This document shows, one piece after another, positions 33,353 to 42,541 of a stretch of 64,000 nt of DNA. Each line of letters begins with the position of its first letter. Position 1 is the stretch's first letter. The stretch spans positions 1 to 64,000 of the forward strand of contig NZ_JAASRY010000008.1 of assembly GCF_011761345.1 (NCBI RefSeq), given 5' to 3'. The translations under genes were made by a program, and so were the position numbers. The stretch is from Thalassobacillus devorans. GTDB lineage: Bacteria > Bacillota > Bacilli > Bacillales > Halobacillaceae. A model generated the notes under the pieces. It was not told the origin of the DNA, did no database searches, and worked only from the letters and a program-made list of their open reading frames with translations.

Positions 33353-33418
33353 ATTCCAGCATCCGAAATGCCTGGTTACCATCTTTACAAGCAAAATTTT
33401 CACAAACATAAATTGTTC
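33351..33418 (-). pseudogene. Remnant of a thioredoxin-domain (YyaL/DUF255-like) gene, 3' end
   Basis: On the minus strand the codons read TIYVCENFACKDGNQAF followed by RMLE and a stop. The motif YVCENFAC resembles the conserved C-terminus of YyaL/DUF255 (spermatogenesis-associated-20-like) proteins. An in-frame stop lies just upstream and no further homology was seen. The call is by motif memory, so it is tentative. Confidence 0.35.
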
Positions 33419-33531
33419 TCTTCTATATTTTCACCTCCCCTGCAATGGAACGGTACCACCGCGCACCTCTTAGTATTAATAGAAATAGTCTTCACATAAG
33501 ATAATATAAAGGCTTAGAAGGTAGTGATGAT

Positions 33532-34203
33532 ATGGTGGAATGGATTCTAAGCTTCTGGGAAGCGAATCGAAATAATATTATCGTATCTTTTGTCAGCGGG
33601 TTATTGTTCTTTATTCTCGGACCGATAGGCTTATGGTTTTCTGGAAAAAAAATAAGAAAAGAAAGAATCCATAAAGCGATCGATACGTTACTGGATATCG
33701 TCGAGAGCATGTTAGTCAGCGAAGAAGATATTTCGCGACATAAATTAATCATGATATTCCGTTCGGTGGAAAGAGATCTGAGTGTAGACTTAGAAGCTCA
33801 TTACGACCTAGACAATCTATTAGGAGACCTGGTCTTACGATTTGAAAGAAGCAAGCATTTGGATGCCGGTCAAAAAGACAGATATTTTCATAAAATTATT
33901 AATCTGGAACAAAAAGTGAACGGAAAAGAAGAACAGAAACATAACCACCAGGTGATACCAAAAGCCTTCACTAAGGTGATGAATGAATTAAGAGAAGCTA
34001 CTGATTTAAAAGACCAAAAGAAGATTCACCATCTGTTGGATGAGTTAGAGAAAAAATTAAGTAACAGAGAATCGTTGGCTGAACCGAATATCTCACTCCT
34101 TAAAAAGCCCAAAGTGTTTTTTATGACCCTGCTGCTTTACCTTGTGTTCCTAGTCCTCGTTTTTACGCTTATTTCTTTTGTAGAAGGCAGCTTGCCTCTT
34201 TAA
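33532..34203 (+). CDS. Uncharacterised two-helix membrane protein
   Basis: A 223-residue protein with one N-terminal membrane segment (about 12-36) and one C-terminal segment (about 198-217). They enclose a long charged, helix-rich cytoplasmic-type domain with coiled-coil character (DLKDQKKIHHLLDELEKKL). No family was recognised. AGAAGGTAGTG before the ATG is an acceptable ribosome binding site. It stands alone between a gene remnant and a structured repeat. Confidence 0.6.
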   Translation: MVEWILSFWEANRNNIIVSFVSGLLFFILGPIGLWFSGKKIRKERIHKAIDTLLDIVESMLVSEEDISRHKLIMIFRSVERDLSVDLEAHYDLDNLLGDLVLRFERSKHLDAGQKDRYFHKIINLEQKVNGKEEQKHNHQVIPKAFTKVMNELREATDLKDQKKIHHLLDELEKKLSNRESLAEPNISLLKKPKVFFMTLLLYLVFLVLVFTLISFVEGSLPL

Positions 34204-34269
34204 AAAAGATGGCTACATTAAATATTGTTGCTGATATTTAATAAGAGACTTATTCCACAAAAGGAACGA

Positions 34270-34440
34270 AAAGTCGAAGACTAGATTTCGAGACTTTTGC
34301 CTGCATATCGGACCGATGGGGAACGACTCCCTTTCCGCGGACATGCGCTGAGCCTCCTCGAGCTGACGCTCTGCGGGGTCTCACCTGTCATGCTCATCCC
34401 GAAGGAGTCTCGCCGTTCCCCACCGGACCTTGCCATAGGA
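34270..34440 (+). repeat. Structured repeat R1
   Basis: Outer arms GGACCGATGGGGAACG (34310-34325) and CGTTCCCCACCGGACC (34414-34429) enclose a core with GAGC-tga-c-GCTC and TGAG / CTCA stems. A leading AAGTCGAAGACTAGATTTCG tag precedes it at 34270. A 69-base stretch of the core is identical to R2 in inverted orientation. R3 and R4 share the fold with compensatory changes. No gene lies in the surrounding 370 bases. Confidence 0.75.
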
Positions 34441-34529
34441 AGTTCTCGAAATCACACTTGTGGACACCATCCTTTATGTCCACTCTTGATGCAGGAAAAA
34501 TTAACACGGTAATTTAACCACAACTAATA

Positions 34530-34564
34530 AAAAAGGCATGGCGCTTTTCCGGCCATGCCTTTTT
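34530..34564 (-). terminator. Terminator of the aldo-keto reductase gene
   Basis: A perfect 13-bp stem AAAAAGGCATGGC / GCCATGCCTTTTT lies eight bases after the stop codon. Confidence 0.85.
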
Positions 34565-34571
34565 GTTCATT

Positions 34572-35402
34572 TTAGTAATCGAATGTGTCGGGGTGAGGGC
34601 CGTTGCGGCCTTCTTCTCCCAAGTCAAGCTCATCAATACGCTTGATTTCCTCTTCGGTCAATTCAAAATCAAAAATATCGGCATTCTCCTGCTGTCTTTC
34701 TTCCTTCACAGACTTAGGAATGGTCACAATACCGCTTTGGTAATCCCAGCGCAAGATGATCTGGGCTGGTGTTTTATCATATTTCTCGGACAGTTCTTTC
34801 AAGACAGGCGCATCGAAATACTTGGCACGCGCAAGCGGTGACCAGGCAACAACTTGAATCTCATTTGCTTCACAGAATTCTCTTGTCTGCTGCTGATGGA
34901 GTGCCGGATGCAGTTCGATCTGATTCACCATCGGCGTTTCTTCTGCATCCTTCATGACCTCTTCCAAGTGGTGCGGCAGAAAGTTGCTGACACCGATTGC
35001 TTTGACTTTTCCATCTTTATAAAGCTTCTCTAGCGCCTTCCAGGTATCCACGAATTTTCCTGGAACCGGCCAATGAATGAGATATAGATCAAGATATTCA
35101 AGACCCAGCTTATGAAGGCTGCGGTCAAATGCTTCTAATGTATCCTCATACCCTTGTTCATCATTCCATACCTTTGTGGTAACAAATAATTCTTCGCGAG
35201 GCACGTCACTCTCTTTGATTGCCTGTCCGACACCTTCCTCATTTTTATAAAAGGAAGCAGTATCGATATGACGATAGCCAATTTCTAAAGCATTTTTAAC
35301 GGAGTCAACCACTTCCTGACCATCCTCCATTTTATATACGCCTAACCCTACCCAAGGCATTTCAACTTGATTACGTAATTTAGTCGTTTCCCTAAGACTC
35401 AT
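34572..35402 (-). CDS. yvgN: Aldo-keto reductase, YvgN-type (glyoxal/methylglyoxal reductase)
   Basis: A 276-residue NADPH-dependent aldo-keto reductase. The catalytic tetrad reads Asp47, Tyr52, Lys77 and His110 (IDTASFY, VTTKVW, LIHWP). The C-terminal IPKSVKEERQQENADIFDF is the cofactor-binding end of AKR5-type enzymes. Length equals B. subtilis YvgN (276), which reduces methylglyoxal and glyoxal. The close paralogue YtbE is an alternative name. Monocistronic. Confidence 0.9.
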   Translation of the reverse strand: MSLRETTKLRNQVEMPWVGLGVYKMEDGQEVVDSVKNALEIGYRHIDTASFYKNEEGVGQAIKESDVPREELFVTTKVWNDEQGYEDTLEAFDRSLHKLGLEYLDLYLIHWPVPGKFVDTWKALEKLYKDGKVKAIGVSNFLPHHLEEVMKDAEETPMVNQIELHPALHQQQTREFCEANEIQVVAWSPLARAKYFDAPVLKELSEKYDKTPAQIILRWDYQSGIVTIPKSVKEERQQENADIFDFELTEEEIKRIDELDLGEEGRNGPHPDTFDY

Positions 35403-35620
35403 ACTCTATCTCCCCTTTGCTTGTTTCTTCCTACATAAAATGGTTCACTTTAGTTGTCTACCCTTTCATACATTCATGTAAAACCTTCTAATATCCATTC
35501 TTTGGCATTATACTGTTTATAAGTTAATGGAAGGGAGCGGAATTTCATGACAGAAAAACCATTAACGAATAACAAAGCGATCACAACTGCTTAACTGCCA
35601 CTTTAATTTAAGTACAGGTA

Positions 35621-35971
35621 TTATCTCTTTTTACGTGTGCTTATTTTAGGCAGTGTAAGCTCAATGAGTACAAATGATAGAATCCGTAAAAAAACCGGAT
35701 ATAAAGCGACCAGGCCAATTAAATCACCAATCATGCCGAGCGTGTCTGTAAACAGCATCCATACAGCCAGAACAAACATGATGATAAAGCTGAGATTACC
35801 TGCAGGACCATTGACGGGATTCCAGGCGTTAATGCTAACGGTTATTTCCTGCTCTTGTTCCTTGAAGCATTTATAATGAAAAGGCTTGATTCGAAACCAA
35901 TTCGAAGCAGTAACCAGCTCATCCCTGTCCTTCACTTTTTTTTTACAGTAATGACAAATTACATGTTTCAC
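35621..35971 (-). CDS. Uncharacterised membrane protein with N-terminal cysteine motif
   Basis: A 116-residue protein. The N-terminus CHYCKKKVKDRDELV with a further Cys (HYKCFKE) looks like a small zinc-ribbon; two membrane helices follow (about 58-80 and 82-105). No named family was recognised. It lies 24 bases before murG on the same strand in gene order murG-then-this, so it may be co-transcribed with the MurG paralogue. The Shine-Dalgarno sequence is weak. Confidence 0.7.
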   Translation of the reverse strand: MKHVICHYCKKKVKDRDELVTASNWFRIKPFHYKCFKEQEQEITVSINAWNPVNGPAGNLSFIIMFVLAVWMLFTDTLGMIGDLIGLVALYPVFLRILSFVLIELTLPKISTRKKR

Positions 35972-35995
35972 GATAATCGACTCCTGATCCCGTTA

Positions 35996-37066
35996 TTATC
36001 TTTCAGAGCTTAGTATCAATTGTACAACTTTATCTTTGACTTGCTGACTTTGATAGTTTTCCATATTTCGAAGTATTTCCTCTTTAGCACTAAACAGCTT
36101 ATCGATTTCTGCTACCAGCCGATCTTCCGTCAAATTTTCTTCTTCCAGTTTTCTCGCATACCCTTGCTTGACGAATGAATCGGCATTTAAAATCTGATCA
36201 CCACGGCTCGCCTGGCGGGACAATGGGATCAATAGCATCGGCTTACGTAAGGCCAGGAATTCAAAGATAGCATTGGAACCTGCCCGGGAGACGATATAGT
36301 CAGTCGCAGCAAAAAGATCCTTTAATTCATCCGTTACATATTCAAATTGGGCATAACCCGGCTGTTTTACTGAGTCATCCACATTCCCTTTCCCGCAGAT
36401 ATGAATGATTTGCATTTTAGCCAGCAATTCATCCAGTTGGTTTTGGATCGAATCATTGATTTTTTTGGACCCCATACTTCCCCCCATGACCATCAGGACA
36501 GGCTTTGAAGCAGAGAAGCCGCACATCTCTAATCCTTTTTGTTTATTTCCTTCAAATAGTTCTTCCCTGATGACAGCTCCGATGTATTCTTTCTTTCCTT
36601 CAGGTAGATATTCCATGGTTTCCGGGAAAGTCGCCAGGATTTTTTTCGCAAATCGTGATGCCAGTTTATTGGCAAGTCCAGGTGTATAATCCGATTCATG
36701 GATAATTGCCGGTATACGGTTCATCCATGACGCCGCTACTACGGGCACAGATACAAAGCCGCCTTTTGAGAAAATGACATTGGGTTTCCGTTTCCGGATG
36801 ATATTCCACGCCTGCAAGGTACCTTTCATGACTTTGAAGGGGTCTTTTAAGTTTTCTTTCGACATGTAGCGACGCAGTTTCCCAGTAGAAATAGCGTGAT
36901 AGGAAACGCCATTGATGTCTTCGATCAACTGGCGTTCTATCCCATTATGGGAACCGATATAATCAATTTCATACCCTTGTTTTTTGAATTCCGGAATCAA
37001 AGCGAGGTTCACAATAACATGTCCAGCGGTGCCTCCACCAGTGAATAATATTCTTTTCTTACTCAT
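35996..37066 (-). CDS. murG: MurG-type undecaprenyl-PP-MurNAc-pentapeptide GlcNAc transferase
   Basis: A 356-residue GT28 glycosyltransferase that converts lipid I to lipid II at the inner membrane face. Motifs are GGGTAGH (10-16), the membrane-facing [26 protein letters not shown] and SRQASRGDQ for UDP-GlcNAc binding. AAAGGAAG precedes the ATG. No division or cell-wall genes surround it, unlike the classical murG in the dcw cluster. It is therefore probably a second, stand-alone MurG such as those found in the B. cereus group. Confidence 0.9.
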   Translation of the reverse strand: MSKKRILFTGGGTAGHVIVNLALIPEFKKQGYEIDYIGSHNGIERQLIEDINGVSYHAISTGKLRRYMSKENLKDPFKVMKGTLQAWNIIRKRKPNVIFSKGGFVSVPVVAASWMNRIPAIIHESDYTPGLANKLASRFAKKILATFPETMEYLPEGKKEYIGAVIREELFEGNKQKGLEMCGFSASKPVLMVMGGSMGSKKINDSIQNQLDELLAKMQIIHICGKGNVDDSVKQPGYAQFEYVTDELKDLFAATDYIVSRAGSNAIFEFLALRKPMLLIPLSRQASRGDQILNADSFVKQGYARKLEEENLTEDRLVAEIDKLFSAKEEILRNMENYQSQQVKDKVVQLILSSER

Positions 37067-37187
37067 AAAAAAACTTCCTTTCTCTTCGTCATCCTATCTA
37101 TTTCATCATTTCATGTAGGTTAACTTTTGATTTTGTGCTATAATCCTCTCTATCCTAAGTGAATTGTATCAGAAAAGGAAGATACAT

Positions 37188-38546
37188 ATGTATGAAACTT
37201 CAACCTTGAAACAGAAAATCAAGCTTTTCCTCATCATCCTCATCCCAATTCTTATCACACAGATCGGCATGTATGCGATGAATTTTTTTGATACGATTAT
37301 GGCCGGTCAAGCCGGCGCTGAGGATTTAGCTGGTGTTGCCATTGGTTCCAATGTATGGCTGCCTATTTTTACCGGGCTGAACGGTATTATGCTGGCCATC
37401 TCTCCTATTGTGGCACAGCTAAAGGGAGCGAAACAAGACAGTAACATTCCTGTCGCAGTCAAACAGGGGGCATACCTGGCAGCCGTAATTGCCATCTTTA
37501 TCGGTGTCGCTGGATTCTTTTTGATCGACCCTGTACTTGGTCTAATGAATATTACAGATGACGTTACTTATATTGCTAAATATTACTTGATTACACTCGG
37601 GGCAGGAATCATTCCGTTATTCGTATTCAATATCTATCGCAGTTTCATAGATGCTTTAGGATATACCAGGATATCGATGATCATCATTCTTCTTACCCTT
37701 CCGACCAATATTCTATTCAACTATGTATTCATTTTTGGGAAGTTCGGATTTCCGGCACTCGGCGGTATCGGCGCGGGTCTGGCAACTGCTTTGACCTACT
37801 GGGTCTCTTTCATCATAGCTGTCATCATCCTTCAAAAGGTTCAGCCATTCCGCCATTATCGAATCTTTTCCAAATGGATCCGCCCCTCGCTGAAGGCCTG
37901 GGGAGAGCAGCTGAAAATCGGCATTCCCATTGGATTTGCGATTTTCTTTGAGACCAGCATTTTCGCAGCGGTCACTTTTTTCATGACTGCTTATGATACG
38001 TATACCATTGCCGCGCACCAGGCGGCCATCAATTTCGCATCTTTGTTGTACATGATTCCGCTCAGCATTGCCTTCACCCTTACGATTGCGGTCGGGTTTG
38101 AAACAGGAGCAAATCGTCATCGGGATGCTCGGACTTATTCGTACTTAGGTATCTTGATTGCGGTAGCGATGTCTGTGCTGGCCGGTGGGATATTATATAT
38201 TTTCGACGACGGCGTTGCCCGCCTTTACAGTTCTAATCCAGCCGTGATTGAATTGACGAAGAACTTCATATTCTTCGCGATCTGGTTCCAGTTGTCGGAT
38301 GCTGTCGGAGCCCCTATCCAAGGGATATTGCGGGGATATAAGGATGTCAAAATAACGCTTGTCATGGCATTTGTCTCCTACTGGGTAATCGGACTTCCAA
38401 GTGGCTGGCTGCTTGCCAACTATACAACACTTGGCCCTTATGGTTATTGGATGAGCTTGATTATTGGTTTGACAGCAGGAGCCATCACTTTATATGTGCG
38501 GATGTTTTTTCTGCAACGAAGAAATATCAGGCTATATAATATGTAA
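37188..38546 (+). CDS. MATE family multidrug efflux transporter
   Basis: A 452-residue, twelve-helix MATE/NorM exporter using a cation gradient. Typical stretches are MNFFDTIMAGQAGAEDLAGVA in the first repeat and YKDVKITLVMAFVSYWVIGLP in the second. The ATG of MYETSTLKQK has AAGGAAG six bases upstream; the TTG eight codons earlier has none. It resembles B. subtilis YojI. Drug or dye substrates and Na+ or H+ coupling cannot be told from sequence. Confidence 0.9.
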   Translation: MYETSTLKQKIKLFLIILIPILITQIGMYAMNFFDTIMAGQAGAEDLAGVAIGSNVWLPIFTGLNGIMLAISPIVAQLKGAKQDSNIPVAVKQGAYLAAVIAIFIGVAGFFLIDPVLGLMNITDDVTYIAKYYLITLGAGIIPLFVFNIYRSFIDALGYTRISMIIILLTLPTNILFNYVFIFGKFGFPALGGIGAGLATALTYWVSFIIAVIILQKVQPFRHYRIFSKWIRPSLKAWGEQLKIGIPIGFAIFFETSIFAAVTFFMTAYDTYTIAAHQAAINFASLLYMIPLSIAFTLTIAVGFETGANRHRDARTYSYLGILIAVAMSVLAGGILYIFDDGVARLYSSNPAVIELTKNFIFFAIWFQLSDAVGAPIQGILRGYKDVKITLVMAFVSYWVIGLPSGWLLANYTTLGPYGYWMSLIIGLTAGAITLYVRMFFLQRRNIRLYNM

Positions 38547-38578
38547 AAACCAGCCGGCAACTATGTGTCAGCTGGTTT
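38547..38578. terminator. Weak hairpin between MATE and aldehyde dehydrogenase genes
   Basis: AAACCAGC pairs with GCTGGTTT over a 16-base loop between two convergent stop codons. The U-tract is poor, so efficiency is doubtful. Confidence 0.5.
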
Positions 38579-38585
38579 ATCACTA

Positions 38586-40013
38586 TCATTGGTCAAGGTT
38601 GAAAACAATCAACCGCTCTTCGGTCATATCCTCAATTGCATATTTTGGCCCTTCTTTACCCCAGCCACTGCTTTTGACACCGCCATATGGCATCAAGTCG
38701 ACACGATACTGTGAAGAGTCGTTGATCATAAGACCTCCAACATGGACATGTTTAGCCGCATAGAAGGCTGTTTCCAGATTCTTCGTAAAAATTCCTCCCT
38801 GGAGCCCGTATTGGGATTTGTTCACTTCATCAATGCATTCCTTGAAATCTGAAAAAGGTATCATGCTGACAACTGGTGCAAAAATTTCTTCACAGACGAC
38901 CTTCATATCATTTTTCACATTGGCAATCACCGTTGGATGCAGTAATGCTCCTTCACGCTTGCCGCCATAGACAACCTTTGCGCCGCTTCCTTCTGCTTCT
39001 TGAATCCATTGCTCGGCGCGTTCGGCTTCTCCTTCACTGATCATTGGTCCTACATCCGTCTCCGGATCATTTGGATCGCCGACATTCAATTGGTCGATAG
39101 CCTGGAATAATTTGTCCTGGAATGCTTCTTGAATATCTTCATGGACATAGAGACGCTGAACGGAAATACAGACTTGCCCCGCAAATGCGAAACTCTTCTG
39201 AGCAATGTTGCTCGCAGCTTTATCTAAATCTGCTTCTTTGTCAACAATGACTGGTGAGTTATTTCCTAATTCAAGTATCAGCTTGTTCAAACCGGTATTC
39301 TGTTTTAATTTCAAGCCGACATTAGCACTTCCGGTGAAGGTGTATAAATTGATCCGTTCATCTTCCATCATCTGCTGCCCTACCGTCGAGCCGGAACCGA
39401 CAACAACATTTAAAAATCCTTTCGGAAGTCCAGCTTGCTCAAATAATTCAGCAAGCTTCAACGCAGTTATCGGTGTGTTGCTCGCAGGCTTCAATACAAC
39501 GGTATTCCCTGCTGCAATCGCAGGAGCGATTTTATGCGCTACAAGGTTCATTGGAAAATTGAATGGACTGATTGCTCCGACAACACCAACAGGAACTTTC
39601 ATCGTATAGGCCATCCGGTTTTCTGAACCAGGAGCCGCTTCCACCGGAACGCCTTCCCCATGAATGCGCTTCGCTTCTTCTGCTGATAATTCAATCGTCT
39701 GGGTCGCGCGGTCAATTTCCGTTCGTGTCTGCTTTAACGGCTTACCAGCTTCCATTGTAATATTTTTGGCCAGCTCTTCTTTATTTTCCTGAAGCAGCCC
39801 ACTGACTTTTTTTAAAATTTTATAACGCTCGTAAGGAGGTAGTGGATTTTCTTTAAAAGCAGTTTCTGCAGCTGTGGTTGCCTGCTCTACTTCTTTCTCT
39901 CCTGCCTTGGATACTTTGGCATAAACCTCCTGTGTATATTTATTAAGTACTTCCAGCTGATTGTCTGTCTTCACCCATTCTCCATTAATATAAAGGTGAT
40001 GTGTCTGTACCAT
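38586..40013 (-). CDS. Aldehyde dehydrogenase family protein
   Basis: A 475-residue NAD(P)-dependent aldehyde dehydrogenase. The catalytic residues are visible: Asn in SPFNFPMN, the general-base Glu in LELGNNSPVIV and the nucleophile Cys in GQVCISVQR. The ELGNNSP and GQVCISVQR text is typical of the lactaldehyde/succinate-semialdehyde-related and phosphonate-related branch. The substrate remains open. AAGGAGCG precedes the ATG. It is a single gene. Confidence 0.9.
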   Translation of the reverse strand: MVQTHHLYINGEWVKTDNQLEVLNKYTQEVYAKVSKAGEKEVEQATTAAETAFKENPLPPYERYKILKKVSGLLQENKEELAKNITMEAGKPLKQTRTEIDRATQTIELSAEEAKRIHGEGVPVEAAPGSENRMAYTMKVPVGVVGAISPFNFPMNLVAHKIAPAIAAGNTVVLKPASNTPITALKLAELFEQAGLPKGFLNVVVGSGSTVGQQMMEDERINLYTFTGSANVGLKLKQNTGLNKLILELGNNSPVIVDKEADLDKAASNIAQKSFAFAGQVCISVQRLYVHEDIQEAFQDKLFQAIDQLNVGDPNDPETDVGPMISEGEAERAEQWIQEAEGSGAKVVYGGKREGALLHPTVIANVKNDMKVVCEEIFAPVVSMIPFSDFKECIDEVNKSQYGLQGGIFTKNLETAFYAAKHVHVGGLMINDSSQYRVDLMPYGGVKSSGWGKEGPKYAIEDMTEERLIVFNLDQ

Positions 40014-40119
40014 AACATCGCTCCTTATTTAGTATTTGTAGTGAATTATTTCCGAAAAACCGATGGCCAAAACACTTCTGCGATTTACAGTAAAGCTCCC
40101 TTTACTTGAAGACTCACTT

Positions 40120-40283
40120 TCGAGATAGTTGGATCCGTTACCATGAAAGGCAATGATGGGCATGACAGGTGAGACCCCGCAGAGCGTCAGCTCGAGGAGG
40201 CTCAGCGCATGTCCGCGGAAAGGGAGTCTTTCCCCACCGGACCATTATGCAGGCAAACATCTTGAAATCAAGTCTTCGACTTT
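40120..40283 (-). repeat. Structured repeat R2, truncated copy
   Basis: Inverted relative to R1. The core from GCATGACAGG (40160) to GGTCC (40243) repeats R1 with a 69-base identical block. The AAGTCGAAGACTTGATTTC tag is at the right-hand end (about 40264-40282). The left outer arm is lost, so the long terminal stem cannot form. It occupies the 350-base gap between the aldehyde dehydrogenase and nucleoside transporter genes. Confidence 0.75.
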
Positions 40284-40324
40284 TCGGTTCTTTAATTGAA
40301 TAAATTCCTGATGAAAAAACAAAA

Positions 40325-40358
40325 AAAGCACTATCCTTGTCATCAAGGATAGCACTTT
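40325..40358 (-). terminator. Terminator of the nucleoside transporter gene
   Basis: CTATCCTTG pairs with CAAGGATAG around a four-base loop, with an outer AAAG/CTTT extension and an A-run giving U on the minus transcript. Confidence 0.75.
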
Positions 40359-40369
40359 TTATCAGTTTC

Positions 40370-41563
40370 TTATAGGAATAGACCAGCGATAGTCGCAGAT
40401 AGAACAGATCCTAGTGTAGCACCAATCAATAGTTTCATACCAAAGCCGGAAACTCTTCCGCCTTTTTCGGAGTCGATCCCTTGCACCGTACCAGCGATGA
40501 TACCGATAGAAGAGAAGTTGGCGAAACTGGTAAGGAAAACAGTGACGACACCAACTGTTTTCTCAGAAACCTGGTCCAGCATGGTCTGGAATTCAAGCAT
40601 TGCTACGAATTCATTGGTTACAATTTTTGTACCCATAATTGCACCAGCATCGATAGCCTCAGCCCATGGGATACCCATCAATAAACCGAGTGGAGCAATA
40701 ATATAACCTAACGCTTCCTGTAAGGTGAATCCATTAAAGATTCCGGCAAATGCCCAGTTCACTAATTCCAGTGATGCAATGAAAGCAATCAACATGGTTG
40801 CAACAATCAAAGCAATACGTCCACCATCCAGGGCACCGTTACCCATCGCTTCGAAAAAGCTCTTCGCATTGGATACATCCTGGATTTCTACTATGTCTTC
40901 TTTCTTATCTACTTTGACAGGTGCAATAATAGAAGCTACAATCAAAGCACTAAACATATTCAAAGGCAACGCTACAAGGACATATTGTGCCGGCAGCATT
41001 CCCAGATATGCCCCTACGATGGAAGCAGATACAGACCCCATGGCAGATGCACTGACGATATAAAGACGGTTGTCACTCAATTGATGGAATTGAGATTTAA
41101 TCGCAATCAAAGCTTCGGACTGACCGAAGAAGATACTGTTGACCGCGTTAAAAGACTCGATTTTTGGAAGTCCTGTAATATAAGACAGTGCCTGTCCTAG
41201 ATATTTGATGATGAAAGGCAAGATTTTCAAATAAGTCAATACAGAAAGAATAGTCGCAAAGAAAATGATCAACAACAAGACGTTGAAAAAGAACACGCCT
41301 CCGCCGCCTTCTTCAACAGCGATTCCCCCAAGTACAAAGTTGACACCTTCTGTACCGAACTCAATCAATTTATTGAAACCGGCTGAAATAGCACCGATGA
41401 TTGCTTGTCCGATATCTGTGTTAAACATGAACCACGTGGTGAACAGCTGCAAAGCAAGCATGATTCCAATTCCACGAAGGTTGATGTTCTTTTTGTCATT
41501 GGACATCAAGAATGCAATACCCAATACAATGACAATGGCCAAAAGACCTAATAAAATTCCCAT
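40370..41563 (-). CDS. NupC-type concentrative nucleoside transporter
   Basis: A 397-residue CNT-family symporter importing nucleosides with H+ or Na+. The gate and Nos-type regions read FFGQSEALIAIKSQFHQLS, GSVSASIVGAYLGMLPAQY and the C-terminal TVFLTSFANFSSIGIIAGTVQGI. GGGAGGAAC precedes the ATG of MGILLGLLAIV, 17 codons inside the longest frame. B. subtilis has three paralogues (NupC, YutK, YxjA); this copy cannot be assigned to one. Upstream on the minus strand, CTGACA and TATGAT 16 bases apart may be its promoter. Confidence 0.92.
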   Translation of the reverse strand: MGILLGLLAIVIVLGIAFLMSNDKKNINLRGIGIMLALQLFTTWFMFNTDIGQAIIGAISAGFNKLIEFGTEGVNFVLGGIAVEEGGGGVFFFNVLLLIIFFATILSVLTYLKILPFIIKYLGQALSYITGLPKIESFNAVNSIFFGQSEALIAIKSQFHQLSDNRLYIVSASAMGSVSASIVGAYLGMLPAQYVLVALPLNMFSALIVASIIAPVKVDKKEDIVEIQDVSNAKSFFEAMGNGALDGGRIALIVATMLIAFIASLELVNWAFAGIFNGFTLQEALGYIIAPLGLLMGIPWAEAIDAGAIMGTKIVTNEFVAMLEFQTMLDQVSEKTVGVVTVFLTSFANFSSIGIIAGTVQGIDSEKGGRVSGFGMKLLIGATLGSVLSATIAGLFL

Positions 41564-41820
41564 TTTTTGTTCCTCCCTCAAAAGTTGTCCGCCTCGGAAT
41601 GAAAATGCTTTCATAAGTTCAGTATCATATTGGATTTTATCAGGTTGTCAGACGTCATGCAAGCGTAATTTTTCGTAATATAACTGCAAACGTTGGCGTA
41701 GCAGTGTTTACAATTTTTGAAAGTATTGTGAACGGTCAACCTTTTTTACTATTTCCCTCAGGACTTTATTCACCTTACCAAAATTATTAGGGAACGTCAC
41801 CCTTATTATGGCTGTTTCTG

Positions 41821-42429
41821 TCATTTTTGAATGAAAATTTGTACCCAGTATCCTCTTCCATTCATTCCTTCTGCATACCCTACACCGATATGTGTCATTC
41901 TCGGGTTTAATAAGTTTTGCTGATGGCCTGGATGTTTCAGCCATTGGGAAACGACTTCTTCTGGTGAAAAGGGTACAGACGCGATATTTTCAGATGCCCG
42001 ATCGAACTCAATTTTGAAATCACGAAGCATCTCAAAAGGAGAACCATACGTTGGGGATTGATGACTAAAATAGCCATCATCAGCCATATCTTCCGCTTTG
42101 ACAGCCGCGACACGCTGTAACGCTTCATCCATATGGAGCGGCTCGATTCCTTTTTGAATCCTTGCTTTATTCGTTAACCTAACCACAGTGTCTGTAAGGC
42201 CTTTTGAGGGAATCAGCAGCTGGTCGCCCGGATAGATTATCTCCGGTTTCTCGATATGTCTGTTGGTCTCTACGAAGTCACGAAAGGAAAGATTATAACG
42301 AAGGGAAATCTTCCACATAGTATCCCCTGGTTGGACGTGGTAGTTCATTGTATTGGCATCAACATGATTCCCAGTCCCGTAAAACTGCAAGAAAATAAAC
42401 CCCAACAAGCAAACAATCGCTTTTCCCAC
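41821..42429 (-). CDS. Secreted LysM-CAP (SCP-like) protein, YkwD-type
   Basis: A 202-residue exported protein with signal peptide (about 1-24), one LysM peptidoglycan-binding domain (about 29-73, YHVQPGDTMWKIS to QLLIPS) and a C-terminal CAP/SCP domain (about 80-202). The CAP part has typical LTNKARIQKGIEPL, DDGYFSHQSP and GYWVQIFI text. Such proteins occur on spores or cell walls; B. subtilis YkwD has the CAP domain. The start is GTG with AAGGAG eight bases upstream. Confidence 0.88.
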   Translation of the reverse strand: MGKAIVCLLGFIFLQFYGTGNHVDANTMNYHVQPGDTMWKISLRYNLSFRDFVETNRHIEKPEIIYPGDQLLIPSKGLTDTVVRLTNKARIQKGIEPLHMDEALQRVAAVKAEDMADDGYFSHQSPTYGSPFEMLRDFKIEFDRASENIASVPFSPEEVVSQWLKHPGHQQNLLNPRMTHIGVGYAEGMNGRGYWVQIFIQK

Positions 42430-42511
42430 GTTTTTCTCTCCTTCACGAAGATATCGTATCTGCCTTAGTTTTTCTACTTTTTCAATTTTAATGTATACAG
42501 AAAAAATGAAG

Positions 42512-42541
42512 CCGCCAGACCTATTGGTTAAGGTCTGGCGG
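42512..42541 (-). terminator. Terminator behind the ger operon
   Basis: A perfect 11-bp stem CCGCCAGACCT / AGGTCTGGCGG. It overlaps the last codons of the interrupted small lipoprotein frame and probably ends the ger transcript. Confidence 0.8.

Noticed and set aside
33430-33475. GGTACCACCGCG-like text resembling part of a T-box element
   Set aside because: Only about ten bases match and no specifier stem, antiterminator or downstream aminoacyl gene is present.
35547-35594. A 15-codon frame with a fair ribosome site (MTEKPLTNNKAITTA)
   Set aside because: Too short to support; a faint similarity to catalase N-termini was considered but is not significant.
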